From Caryophanales bacterium (GTDB taxonomy: Bacteria > Bacillota_I > Bacilli_A > RFN20 > CAG-826): a stretch of DNA of 15,715 nucleotides. Made by a program: the position numbers and the translations under genes. The notes under the pieces are model-generated. The model did no database searches and was not told where the DNA came from. It saw only the letters and a list, made by a program, of their open reading frames with translations. The stretch lies in assembly GCA_022781015.1 (NCBI GenBank), contig JALEUF010000118.1, positions 1 to 15,715 of the forward strand, given 5' to 3'. How positions within the stretch are numbered: position 1 is the first letter of the stretch; every line of letters begins with the position of its first letter. Shown here piece by piece: positions 1 to 6,548 of the stretch.

Positions 1-111
1 CTTAGATTCAAGTTTGTTAGAATTGGAAGCAAAAGAAGAAAGAATAGGAATGACATTCATCGATATTGCGTTCATCCCCAAAAATAGCAAGAATCTATAT
101 TTATTTTTCAT
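1..111 (-). CDS. Start of a secreted protein, cut by the window edge
   Basis: An open frame runs from an ATG at 111-109 off the left edge, giving 37 residues. The N-terminus looks like a Sec signal peptide: MKNKYR is followed by a hydrophobic stretch (FLLFLGMNAISMNVIPIL) and a small-residue region SSFASNSN where cleavage is likely. No lipobox cysteine is visible. No Shine-Dalgarno sequence precedes the ATG; the upstream bases are almost all A and T. The protein is probably exported, but nothing in the visible part identifies its function. It lies downstream of, and in the same direction as, the ROK-GH20 genes, with a 137-bp gap. Confidence 0.5.
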   Translation of the reverse strand, partial: MKNKYRFLLFLGMNAISMNVIPILSSFASNSNKLESK

Positions 112-192
112 AAAATTAATTTTTGCTGAAACGAAAAACTAATCAACACGTTCCCACGCAAAGAAACAAAAATGATATAAATATTAAGAATC

Positions 193-210
193 TTATTATT
201 TAAATAATAA
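193..210. repeat. Perfect 18-bp AT-only palindrome
   Basis: TTATTATTTAAATAATAA is a perfect palindrome inside the 112-248 gap between the GH20 gene and the secreted-protein gene. It could be a weak hairpin or a protein-binding site; NagC-type ROK operators also have TTATT/AATAA arms. It is not followed by a T-run in the direction of transcription, so it is a poor terminator. I see no gene in 112-248. Confidence 0.3.
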
Positions 211-248
211 AAATTAAGTTTTTTAAAATTAATAAAGCAAAAAATAAA

Positions 249-1844
249 TTAGATGATTCTAACGGTTGCAAAACCTTTATATAAGTTATACATGCTGTCG
301 AATTTAGCATATGGCAATAGTTCTTCTTCTAGTTCCGGAATGCTTTTTATTTTTCCTTTAACAAAAAGAGACAATCTTTGTTTGCAATCCTTTAATCTCA
401 TATAAAGACCGCCTAGCCTAATCTCATGAACATCAAAACCATGCGGTATGTTTTCTTCCATCCACTGCTTATAAAAAGTTTTTTTGAACCTTAATAAATA
501 ACTACAAGCCAAATCGTATGTTTTTATTATATCTTTTAGTTCCTTTAAATCTTTACTCTTATAGGCTTTTCTTGTCCTGATTCCTAAGTCATATTTATAG
601 GCCAAGCAAGCACATAATTCCCTTAATTTGATATACTGGGTCCTGTATTTTTTTGGAATCAAAGGAATAACTTCATCATATTTTTTTACCATAGATTCAT
701 AATCAATAGGCATTATTTTTTCTAATTCAAAATCTTTCCAGCCTAAAAATGGATCATTATACAAAAGAGACTTACAAGTAATATTTATATCTTTCAAATC
801 CGGATTAACTTTTGATCTATTAGGTTCATCCAAAAGTAAATAGATGTCAAAGTCAATCCCAGTGATTTCCTTAAATCTATTCTTTTCCTTATCGTCAAGT
901 TTCTTCCCATCGATTAGTAAAGATGCCTCAAATAATCCTGGCAAAGCGGAAAAATACGAACATTCAAACCCGTCGTCCGGCCACAAGGTTATTAAATAAT
1001 TCTCGATATTAAACTTCTTAGCCTCGCATAATTGAATTTTCAATCTTTCTAGGCTTCCAATATTGCTTGGAGCGAATCCATTACAAGTAGAAACGCTGCC
1101 TGCAAAATATAATTCTCTATTAAACTGAAGATGAGATTTAAACATTGAATCTAATAAATCTTTATCCGTTGAATAATAATCCCAATAACATAGTCCAACA
1201 TTATTTGGCACCATATCCATAATTTTTTTATCAAAATTCACATTCTTATCATAGTAAACACCATGGTTTGCAAATTTAAAAAACATATCAGACCACATGT
1301 GGCAAATAAAACCATACTTATTAGCAATAACATTCACTTTATTCAGGTGTTTTAACATCAAATCAAACCTATTTACATATCCGTGTTTATCCAAATATTT
1401 GCCCAATCCAACATGATGTGCCTCGTCGAATGCTATATTTATCTTGTTAGAAGAAAAGCATTTCCTTAATGTTTTGATTATGTTTTCTATAAGCTCATAA
1501 GTGCGTGGCTCATCTATCAATAAAATATCATCTATATCAATGATATTTTCATATTCCGGAATCTTTGATAGATAACCAAAATGACCAAGAAATTGGCACG
1601 ATGGAATAAGCTCTGCTCCTTTTGAAACTGCATATTTATCTAATTCAATTAAATCATCTATAGAATAACCTCCACGGAGATACCCAAAATAAGGCTCTTC
1701 TTTTATTTTGACCATATCATCTAGGCCCAATTCAATACTTGTATATCCAAACGAAATCATTAAATCAATAAATCGTTTAATCGACTTTACGCTTAGCCCT
1801 CCGTTCCCGGATAGACAAATAAAGACACCCTTATTTTTGATCAT
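249..1844 (-). CDS. GH20-family beta-N-acetylhexosaminidase, divergent paralog
   Basis: A 531-residue glycoside hydrolase family 20 TIM-barrel protein of the GcnA/GH20C type. It should remove terminal GlcNAc or GalNAc using the substrate N-acetyl group as nucleophile. The catalytic pair is D140-E141 in IAFDEAHHVGLGKY; other family blocks are PYFGYLRGGYS (51-61), HMWSDMFF (182-189), CYWDYYS (219-225) and LWPDDGFECS (287-296). It has no signal peptide, so it should act in the cytoplasm on imported glycans. It is a paralog of the gene at 13813-15441, but the block aligned with VWTWAGFAP there reads VSTCNGFAP here, losing two tryptophans, so specificity may differ. The start overlaps the ROK stop by 14 bp and follows GAGGAGAG at good spacing, suggesting coupled translation. 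Family assignment is firm; substrate is inferred. Confidence 0.85.
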   Translation of the reverse strand: MIKNKGVFICLSGNGGLSVKSIKRFIDLMISFGYTSIELGLDDMVKIKEEPYFGYLRGGYSIDDLIELDKYAVSKGAELIPSCQFLGHFGYLSKIPEYENIIDIDDILLIDEPRTYELIENIIKTLRKCFSSNKINIAFDEAHHVGLGKYLDKHGYVNRFDLMLKHLNKVNVIANKYGFICHMWSDMFFKFANHGVYYDKNVNFDKKIMDMVPNNVGLCYWDYYSTDKDLLDSMFKSHLQFNRELYFAGSVSTCNGFAPSNIGSLERLKIQLCEAKKFNIENYLITLWPDDGFECSYFSALPGLFEASLLIDGKKLDDKEKNRFKEITGIDFDIYLLLDEPNRSKVNPDLKDINITCKSLLYNDPFLGWKDFELEKIMPIDYESMVKKYDEVIPLIPKKYRTQYIKLRELCACLAYKYDLGIRTRKAYKSKDLKELKDIIKTYDLACSYLLRFKKTFYKQWMEENIPHGFDVHEIRLGGLYMRLKDCKQRLSLFVKGKIKSIPELEEELLPYAKFDSMYNLYKGFATVRII

Positions 1845-2925
1845 TTAAAATTCTCTCCTCTGCCGATTTAAAAGCTACCCCGAGCGAAATAGAAATATCA
1901 GAAGACATAGAAATAGTTATGTCAGGCTCTAAGCTACCTTTATATCTCAAATATGCCGATTTAACTTTGTCTGGGAATGAATTAATGTTGACTATTTCCC
2001 CAGTCAAAACAACATTATTTGCCTTAAAAATGGTAAGAACGTTGATTAAAGCAATGCCTAGATGTTCAGCGGCTTCATCAATATATTTGCCATATTTGTC
2101 ATCGTTCCCAAACAACTTCTCCCTCTCTTTCGAAGATAGGCCTGCCCTTTTTAGCATTCCTCCTACCGAGCAATATACTTCAAGGCATCCTTTCTTCCCG
2201 CAGGTGCAAGGTTCGCCATTTATTACAGCAATTGAATGTCCAAAATCTATTCGTTCTAAACCATTTAAAGTCCCACTTGCAAAAGGGAAAGTAAAACCTA
2301 AGCCATCCGAAATGTTTACAACCAATGTATTATCAGCATTGTTCTTATGTCTTCTGCAATAATCAACCGCTATACAATTCATGTCGCCGCTAGCGGAAAC
2401 AAATGTACGATATCTTTCTTCTAAAAAACTTCTAATCGGGAACGGATTCCACTCATTTATTGGCAAAAAGCGTTCCAAAATTCCTGTTTGGTTATCTATA
2501 TATCCTCTACAACTTAGCCCAATAGTAATGACAGTAAATTTATCTTTGGCAAATTCAAACCCTTGATCAAAAGCCTTTACAATCAAATCAATTACTTCTT
2601 TCTGATTGTTTGCCTCAAAAGGAAACGAAAAAGAAAATAATTCGCATCCATCAATTCTAGCAACAGAACAAGATACATTAAATGAATTAACGCTTACGCC
2701 GATTGTTGCAAATTTCTTGTTCGCAATTATTGAGTACGTACTCCTCCCTATTCCATTAATTGTAGGAGATGTCTCCTCAATCAAACCATCATCGATCAAA
2801 GCACAAACATTAGAAGAAACGGTTCCCCAAGAGTATCCTGTTTGAGCTTCAATTTTTCTTCTGGTAGTAGGAGAATTTGTAATTATATTGTAGAAAACAT
2901 CATAATAGCTTTTCTGCCTTTTCAT
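1831..2925 (-). CDS. ROK-family transcriptional repressor
   Basis: A 364-residue NagC/XylR-type ROK regulator. Residues about 5-60 form a winged helix-turn-helix (TRRKIEAQTGYSWGTVSSNV, then a wing). Residues about 72-360 form the sugar-kinase-like ROK domain with the zinc motif CTCGKKGCLE (Cys240, 242 and 247, His230 upstream). The ATP-binding DxGGT loop is degraded to GVSVNSFNVS, which fits a repressor rather than a kinase. ROK repressors leave DNA when they bind a sugar or sugar phosphate; the overlap with a GH20 gene suggests an amino sugar such as GlcNAc or its 6-phosphate (inference). AGGATAGGT precedes the ATG. The gene heads a two-gene operon and is divergent from the gene at 3069. A palindromic site overlapping its promoter suggests autoregulation. 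Confidence 0.85.
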   Translation of the reverse strand: MKRQKSYYDVFYNIITNSPTTRRKIEAQTGYSWGTVSSNVCALIDDGLIEETSPTINGIGRSTYSIIANKKFATIGVSVNSFNVSCSVARIDGCELFSFSFPFEANNQKEVIDLIVKAFDQGFEFAKDKFTVITIGLSCRGYIDNQTGILERFLPINEWNPFPIRSFLEERYRTFVSASGDMNCIAVDYCRRHKNNADNTLVVNISDGLGFTFPFASGTLNGLERIDFGHSIAVINGEPCTCGKKGCLEVYCSVGGMLKRAGLSSKEREKLFGNDDKYGKYIDEAAEHLGIALINVLTIFKANNVVLTGEIVNINSFPDKVKSAYLRYKGSLEPDITISMSSDISISLGVAFKSAEERILNDQK

Positions 2926-2946
2926 AAATTTACCTATCCTTTTTTA

Positions 2947-2975
2947 ATTATGTCAAAGGTTGATATAATTGACAA
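2947..2975 (-). promoter_or_regulatory. Sigma-70 type promoter of the ROK-GH20 operon
   Basis: On the minus strand the -35 is TTGTCA (2975-2970) and the -10 is CATAAT (2952-2947), each 5 of 6 to consensus with a 17-bp spacer. Predicted transcription start is near 2940, giving a leader of about 15 nt that contains the AGGATAGGT ribosome site before the ATG at 2925. Confidence 0.55.
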
Positions 2976-2981
2976 TGTCGA
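2951..2981. promoter_or_regulatory. Paired near-palindromes, candidate ROK operator
   Basis: Four TTGACA-like half sites in alternating orientation lie in 31 bp: TGTCAA (2951), TTGATA (2960), TTGACA (2969) and TGTCGA (2976). They form TGTCAA-N3-TTGATA and TTGACA-N1-TGTCGA. The cluster covers the ROK promoter from -35 to -10, so a bound repressor would block it. It also lies in the 143-bp gap shared with the divergent gene at 3069. Binding by this ROK protein is inferred from position. Confidence 0.4.
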
Positions 2982-3033
2982 CTTTTGAGCAAAAAAATAA
3001 AGAGCAATTGAGCCTTGAAAAGCAATTATTCAA

Positions 3034-3062
3034 TTCATTTATTTTTCTATTACATTTAAAAT
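3034..3062 (+). promoter_or_regulatory. Possible promoter of a leaderless transcript
   Basis: TAAAAT at 3057-3062 is 5 of 6 to the -10 consensus and ends six bases before the ATG at 3069, which would place +1 on the A of the ATG. The -35 (TTCATT at 3034) is weak. No Shine-Dalgarno is present, in keeping with leaderless initiation, but the -10 alone is modest evidence in AT-rich DNA. Confidence 0.3.
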
Positions 3063-3068
3063 ATCCTT

Positions 3069-3875
3069 ATGAAAACAATTGCAATAAATATCCCTTCTAA
3101 TTTAACTAAAGTCGAAGACATCATAACTGCTATAAAAGTCTATGGTCATAAGAATGCCAAATATCATCTTTCTGTTTACGGAAAAGAAGAATTATTAATA
3201 ACCCTAGAAGGAGTTGAAGGAATAAGTATTAATAAAGGTGAATTCAACCCTTTATCTAATTTCCTTAATGATAAAGAAGTAATCGGATTAGTAGATTTTG
3301 AATCAAAAAACGAATTAGTCTCTACTTATAAAAATCCAATTAGCTTTGCTTATCTATTTAACGGGGTTGATAAAACTAGGCAAACAATATTCCTTCTTTT
3401 GCCTTCATTAGAAAAAGAAATTGTAATTTCTGCGATTAATAACTGCCTTTCATATCTAAAAAGAATAAATATGGAAGTTATATCCACTCCAAGAATTGGT
3501 TATCTAAATCTAAATAGAGGCAACCCATTAGCTAATTTAAAAGAATTTGATATAGAAAATGTTTCCTTTTTAGATGTTTTAGAAGGCAAGGAAAATATAA
3601 TCCTAAGTCTAGAAAAAGAAGGGACTTATTTCCTAGAAGGAATAAATGCCGCAGCAACATTTATATCTAGACAAGATAATAAAAGAGTAAATGAATCCAA
3701 AAACCCTTTTACACGCCTATTTGTAAAAAAAGATAGAAATGAATTATTAATCTCAACATCTACATTAGTAATCGGATTAGATAAACCATTAATTAACCTT
3801 CCATTAAATGCATCTTATAGTCAGGCTTTCGATGCGATAACTGGAATTGAAAAAATAGATGAGGCCAAAAAATGA
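3069..3875 (+). CDS. Degenerate PlsX-like protein, first of a tandem pair
   Basis: 268 residues, no signal peptide or membrane segment. From family memory it follows the PlsX (acyl-ACP:phosphate acyltransferase) layout. KTIAINIPSN aligns with the KIAIDAMGGD start; RQTIFLLLPS with RPALAPTLPT; TPRIGYLNLNRGNPL (140-154) with SPRVGLLNVGTEDKKGNEL; NVSFLDVLEGK (164-174) with NINFIGNVEAR; and STLVIGLDKPLI (231-242) with ASLFGLKAPVI. The GGD start motif, the SAGNTGA block and the DGFTGNV block are missing, so acyl transfer is unlikely; a non-catalytic role is inferred. It is shorter than ordinary PlsX (about 330). The stop overlaps the next start (ATGA), so the two are probably co-translated. It is not in the usual fap/fab/acpP context. 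The alignment was by eye and needs a profile search; otherwise treat it as a conserved-fold hypothetical. Confidence 0.45.
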   Translation: MKTIAINIPSNLTKVEDIITAIKVYGHKNAKYHLSVYGKEELLITLEGVEGISINKGEFNPLSNFLNDKEVIGLVDFESKNELVSTYKNPISFAYLFNGVDKTRQTIFLLLPSLEKEIVISAINNCLSYLKRINMEVISTPRIGYLNLNRGNPLANLKEFDIENVSFLDVLEGKENIILSLEKEGTYFLEGINAAATFISRQDNKRVNESKNPFTRLFVKKDRNELLISTSTLVIGLDKPLINLPLNASYSQAFDAITGIEKIDEAKK

Positions 3876-4519
3876 ATTTCTTAATCGAAGGAAATAATTT
3901 ACCCCCTTCTTTTCTAGAAGTCATAAAAGTAAATTCATTAAAAGGAGATAAGCATTTCTATTTCAAGGAAATGCCCACTACTATTATCCCTAACGAAAAT
4001 ATTTCTCTTTATAAAAAAGAAAAGGATTTCATAAAGGTTACATTTTGTAACGATCCTTTATCTAATTTTGAGCAGTCATCGGTCCCGATCCTTTTGCTAA
4101 GAGATACTTTTTCTTTCTTATATGGAAACCATAGATCGATTAAAAAGCAATTGACCCCTGTATTAAATAAAAGGGAATTGGAAATAAATTCTAATGAAGA
4201 TTTATCTTTAATTCTATTAGGCCAATATAACGAATATGTCTTTGCTAATCCAGATGATTTCAAAACAAAGATGTCATTATTTTTCTCTTTTCTAGATTCA
4301 TTAGACAAGCTAGAAGAAAAGAAGCAAAAAGACAATGGGGTTAAGAATTATTTCCTTAGGATGTTTGTTAAAACTAGTGTTTCAAGAAAGCATTTCAACA
4401 AAGAGGATTATTTCCTCAATGCCTTGATTGATATAAAAAATAATCCCATTATCTATCTTTCTAGTAATGGGGATTATAAATATTTTGATAAATTGCTAAA
4501 TCTATTAAGCGTGAACTAA
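3872..4519 (+). CDS. Hypothetical protein, possibly a second PlsX-like remnant
   Basis: A soluble 215-residue protein not firmly recognised. It shares short blocks in the same order with its upstream neighbour. YFLRMFVKT (160-168) matches PFTRLFVKK, and NPIIYLSSNGDYKYFDKLL (191-209) matches KPLINLPLNASYSQAFDAI, both near the C-terminus. LSLILLGQYNEYVFANPDDF (111-130) resembles the LLLDVGANVDAKPEHL stretch of PlsX. This suggests a tandem duplication of a PlsX-like gene with further decay, or subunits of a heteromeric complex. Translation is coupled to the upstream gene by an ATGA overlap, with GAGG at 3861-3864 placed 7 nt before the ATG. Its last 15 bp overlap the convergent gene at 4505-4804. 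Confidence 0.4.
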   Translation: MNFLIEGNNLPPSFLEVIKVNSLKGDKHFYFKEMPTTIIPNENISLYKKEKDFIKVTFCNDPLSNFEQSSVPILLLRDTFSFLYGNHRSIKKQLTPVLNKRELEINSNEDLSLILLGQYNEYVFANPDDFKTKMSLFFSFLDSLDKLEEKKQKDNGVKNYFLRMFVKTSVSRKHFNKEDYFLNALIDIKNNPIIYLSSNGDYKYFDKLLNLLSVN

Positions 4520-4804
4520 TCCAAAATAGACTAGAAGCACGACTAATGTAGCTTGCCATATGGTATGAATAATACCAAATATCAAATAACGTCTTTTATG
4601 TCCTAAATCTTCTATACGTATCTCAGTAATCATATATGTTAGAAGCAAGATTGGCCCACCGAAAAATATAGCAGTCAGTATAGGTGCTAGGTCATTTATC
4701 TTGCCACTAGTTTGGCCACGTAAATATTTTGCATACGCCAAAGCAACCGTATAGGTGCAGATAAAGCCAACAATAATTAAAGTAAAGAAAGTATAGATAT
4801 TCAT
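4505..4804 (-). CDS. Small three-helix membrane protein, function unknown
   Basis: 99 residues with three likely membrane helices: about 4-25 (FFTLIIVGFICTYTVALAYA), 41-61 (PILTAIFFGGPILLLTYM) and 74-96 (LIFGIIHTIWQATLVVLLVY). The linkers are charged and short. I do not recognise the family. It starts 10 bp after the hairpin that follows mglC, and no Shine-Dalgarno lies at normal spacing; the only purine-rich stretch, GGGGAGGG, is in the hairpin stem. It may be translated by read-through from the mgl transcript or from an unseen promoter. Its 3' end overlaps the convergent PlsX-like gene by 15 bp. Hydrophobic periodicity and a full-length frame make it probably real. Confidence 0.6.
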   Translation of the reverse strand: MNIYTFFTLIIVGFICTYTVALAYAKYLRGQTSGKINDLAPILTAIFFGGPILLLTYMITEIRIEDLGHKRRYLIFGIIHTIWQATLVVLLVYFGLVHA

Positions 4805-4810
4805 GTGTTT

Positions 4811-4836
4811 AGAAAAGGGGAGGAAGCCCTCCCCTT
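4811..4836 (-). terminator. Rho-independent terminator after mglC
   Basis: The minus strand has a 9-bp perfect stem (AAGGGGAGG with CCTCCCCTT, arms at 4836-4828 and 4823-4815) and a 4-nt loop, continuing through the stem's last T's into TTTTCT. It begins about 18 bp after the mglC stop. The T-tract is short, so termination may be partial, and the next gene starts only 10 bp on. Confidence 0.65.
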
Positions 4837-4854
4837 AATGATACATTATTTTTA

Positions 4855-6537
4855 TTATTTCTTCTTAAGGAATTTAGCACAGTCAAATGTAACAGCAACA
4901 AGGATGATGATGCCTTTGACGAATAACTGAGCATTAGAGTCGCCAATTCCAATATATGGAAGGATGAAGGAGATAGCCTGGAACAACAAGGTTCCGATGA
5001 CGACGCCATGGATTGTGCCGACACCACCGCTAAATGAGACTCCACCGACAACGCAAGCTGCAATAGCATCAGATTCCATGCCAGTACCGTTCTGTGCCTT
5101 AACAGAAGTTGAATAGATACCGAATATTGATGATCCTAATCCATAAAGGATACCAGCCATCAAGAAGACGCCCATGGTTGTCCAGAATACACTGATTCCA
5201 GAAACAGCAGCAGCTTCAGGATTTCCGCCTACTGCAAACATATTCTTACCGAACTTCGTCTTATTCCAGATAAACCACATTACGATTATTAACACGATTG
5301 CATAGATAATCATAATTGGGAATGTGCCGTTTATCCTGCCAGTCAAATTGGTGATTAAGTCATTGTTTGGCATACCGGTGAATCCGTTTTCGGTCAATAA
5401 GACCATGCCACCGAAGATGATGAGCTGGTTAGCTAAGGTTGAGATGAATGGATGCATCTTGAATTTAGCAGTGAAGAAACCAGCTAAGCAAGAGAAGAAA
5501 GTACAGGCAACAGTTGAGCATAAGAATCCAAGGATTACCCTAAACCAAAGTGGAATAGCAGAGAAATCCATTGTCTGTCCTAAGAATTTGATGTCAGGTA
5601 TACCGCTAGTTGTGCAGAACATAACAGTCAATACGCCGCCCATACCGATCATTCTGCCAACAGAAAGGTCAGTACCAGCCAAGACGATTAATCCTGCTAC
5701 ACCTAACGAGAAGAATAGACGAGGAGAACTTTGTTCAACAATAGAAACAATTACGCTCCACTTGAATAGGAATGCCCCATCATTAGCAACTGCATAACCA
5801 ATGGTTAAGAAGATGATTGCTAAGACAATAACAACATATAGACCATTGTTGAAGATGAAGTCACGCATATTGAATTTGTAGACTTTTTCTTCGAATTTTT
5901 CCAAGAAATATTCTTGGATTGGGCAACGTTTGCCACTAGCATTTTTAATCGCGCTGCTACGTTCTTGGAACATTTGATGCTTGGCATCTTTGTTCTCAGT
6001 TACTTTATTGTTATAAGCTTCTTTGGCTTCTTCAGCAGAGAGCATATAAGCCTTTTTAGCGGCAATTAGGTTGCTTCTAGCTTCTTCTTTCTCTTCTTTA
6101 GTAGAAGCCCCAACAGAATCGGCTTTGATTTCAGCAAGCTTGGCTTTATAGGTAGCCTTTGCTTCTTCGATTAATTTATTACGGGCAAGTTTAGCTTCTT
6201 CTTTATCTTTCTTATTAGAAGCAGACTTTTCCTTTAACATGGCCCCATATTGAGAAGAAACTAATTGATAGAATTCTTTTCTTTCTCTTTTGAGTTCTTC
6301 CTTATTTGTCAAGGCAACTTTCTTTGCCTCTTCAATCAAGGCCTTATCTTTTATAATGATGTCTTCTTTAGCTTCCTTTGGGATTTGATGGTTGCTTTTA
6401 ACGCTGCGGATTTCTCGATGTAAATCAGCAATGCGCTTTTCACCAAGCTTAGTTAAGGCATCTATGCGTTTTTGACGTATTTCCATTTCTTTCGCTAATT
6501 CTTCTTTTGGAAGTATCGCGACTACTTTTTGTTCCAT
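4855..6537 (-). CDS. mglC: Galactose/methyl-galactoside ABC permease with long N-terminal helical extension
   Basis: 560 residues. The last ~335 are a full MglC-type permease: LAGTDLSVGRMIGMGG after the first helices, FGKNMFAVGGNPEAAAVSGI, the hallmark DAIAACVVGGVSFSGGVGT (about 485-505), and IKGIIILVAVTF near the end. It should form the membrane channel with MglA. Residues 1 to ~220 are not part of ordinary MglC (about 336 residues in E. coli). They are Lys/Glu/Ala-rich, strongly helical and probably cytoplasmic coiled coil, with recurring EEAK/EEAR motifs. The start was set at 6537, where AGGAG lies 7 nt upstream, rather than the in-frame ATG at 6552, which overlaps the mglA stop (ATGA) but has no ribosome site. 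The frame is continuous, so the extension belongs to this gene. Confidence 0.92.
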   Translation of the reverse strand: MEQKVVAILPKEELAKEMEIRQKRIDALTKLGEKRIADLHREIRSVKSNHQIPKEAKEDIIIKDKALIEEAKKVALTNKEELKRERKEFYQLVSSQYGAMLKEKSASNKKDKEEAKLARNKLIEEAKATYKAKLAEIKADSVGASTKEEKEEARSNLIAAKKAYMLSAEEAKEAYNNKVTENKDAKHQMFQERSSAIKNASGKRCPIQEYFLEKFEEKVYKFNMRDFIFNNGLYVVIVLAIIFLTIGYAVANDGAFLFKWSVIVSIVEQSSPRLFFSLGVAGLIVLAGTDLSVGRMIGMGGVLTVMFCTTSGIPDIKFLGQTMDFSAIPLWFRVILGFLCSTVACTFFSCLAGFFTAKFKMHPFISTLANQLIIFGGMVLLTENGFTGMPNNDLITNLTGRINGTFPIMIIYAIVLIIVMWFIWNKTKFGKNMFAVGGNPEAAAVSGISVFWTTMGVFLMAGILYGLGSSIFGIYSTSVKAQNGTGMESDAIAACVVGGVSFSGGVGTIHGVVIGTLLFQAISFILPYIGIGDSNAQLFVKGIIILVAVTFDCAKFLKKK

Positions 6538-6548
6538 CTTCTTTCTCC

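Noticed and set aside
1919..2845. Plus-strand open frames inside the ROK gene
   Set aside because: They lack recognisable motifs and lie antisense to a clear ROK protein; similar antisense frames elsewhere in the window were left out for the same reason.
3069..3875. Functional PlsX acyltransferase
   Set aside because: The start motif and both glycine-rich active-site blocks are absent, the protein is short, and the neighbours are not lipid genes.
5868..6537. MglC extension as a frameshifted or separate gene
   Set aside because: The frame is open without interruption into the permease, and no internal start with a good ribosome site was seen near the first helix.
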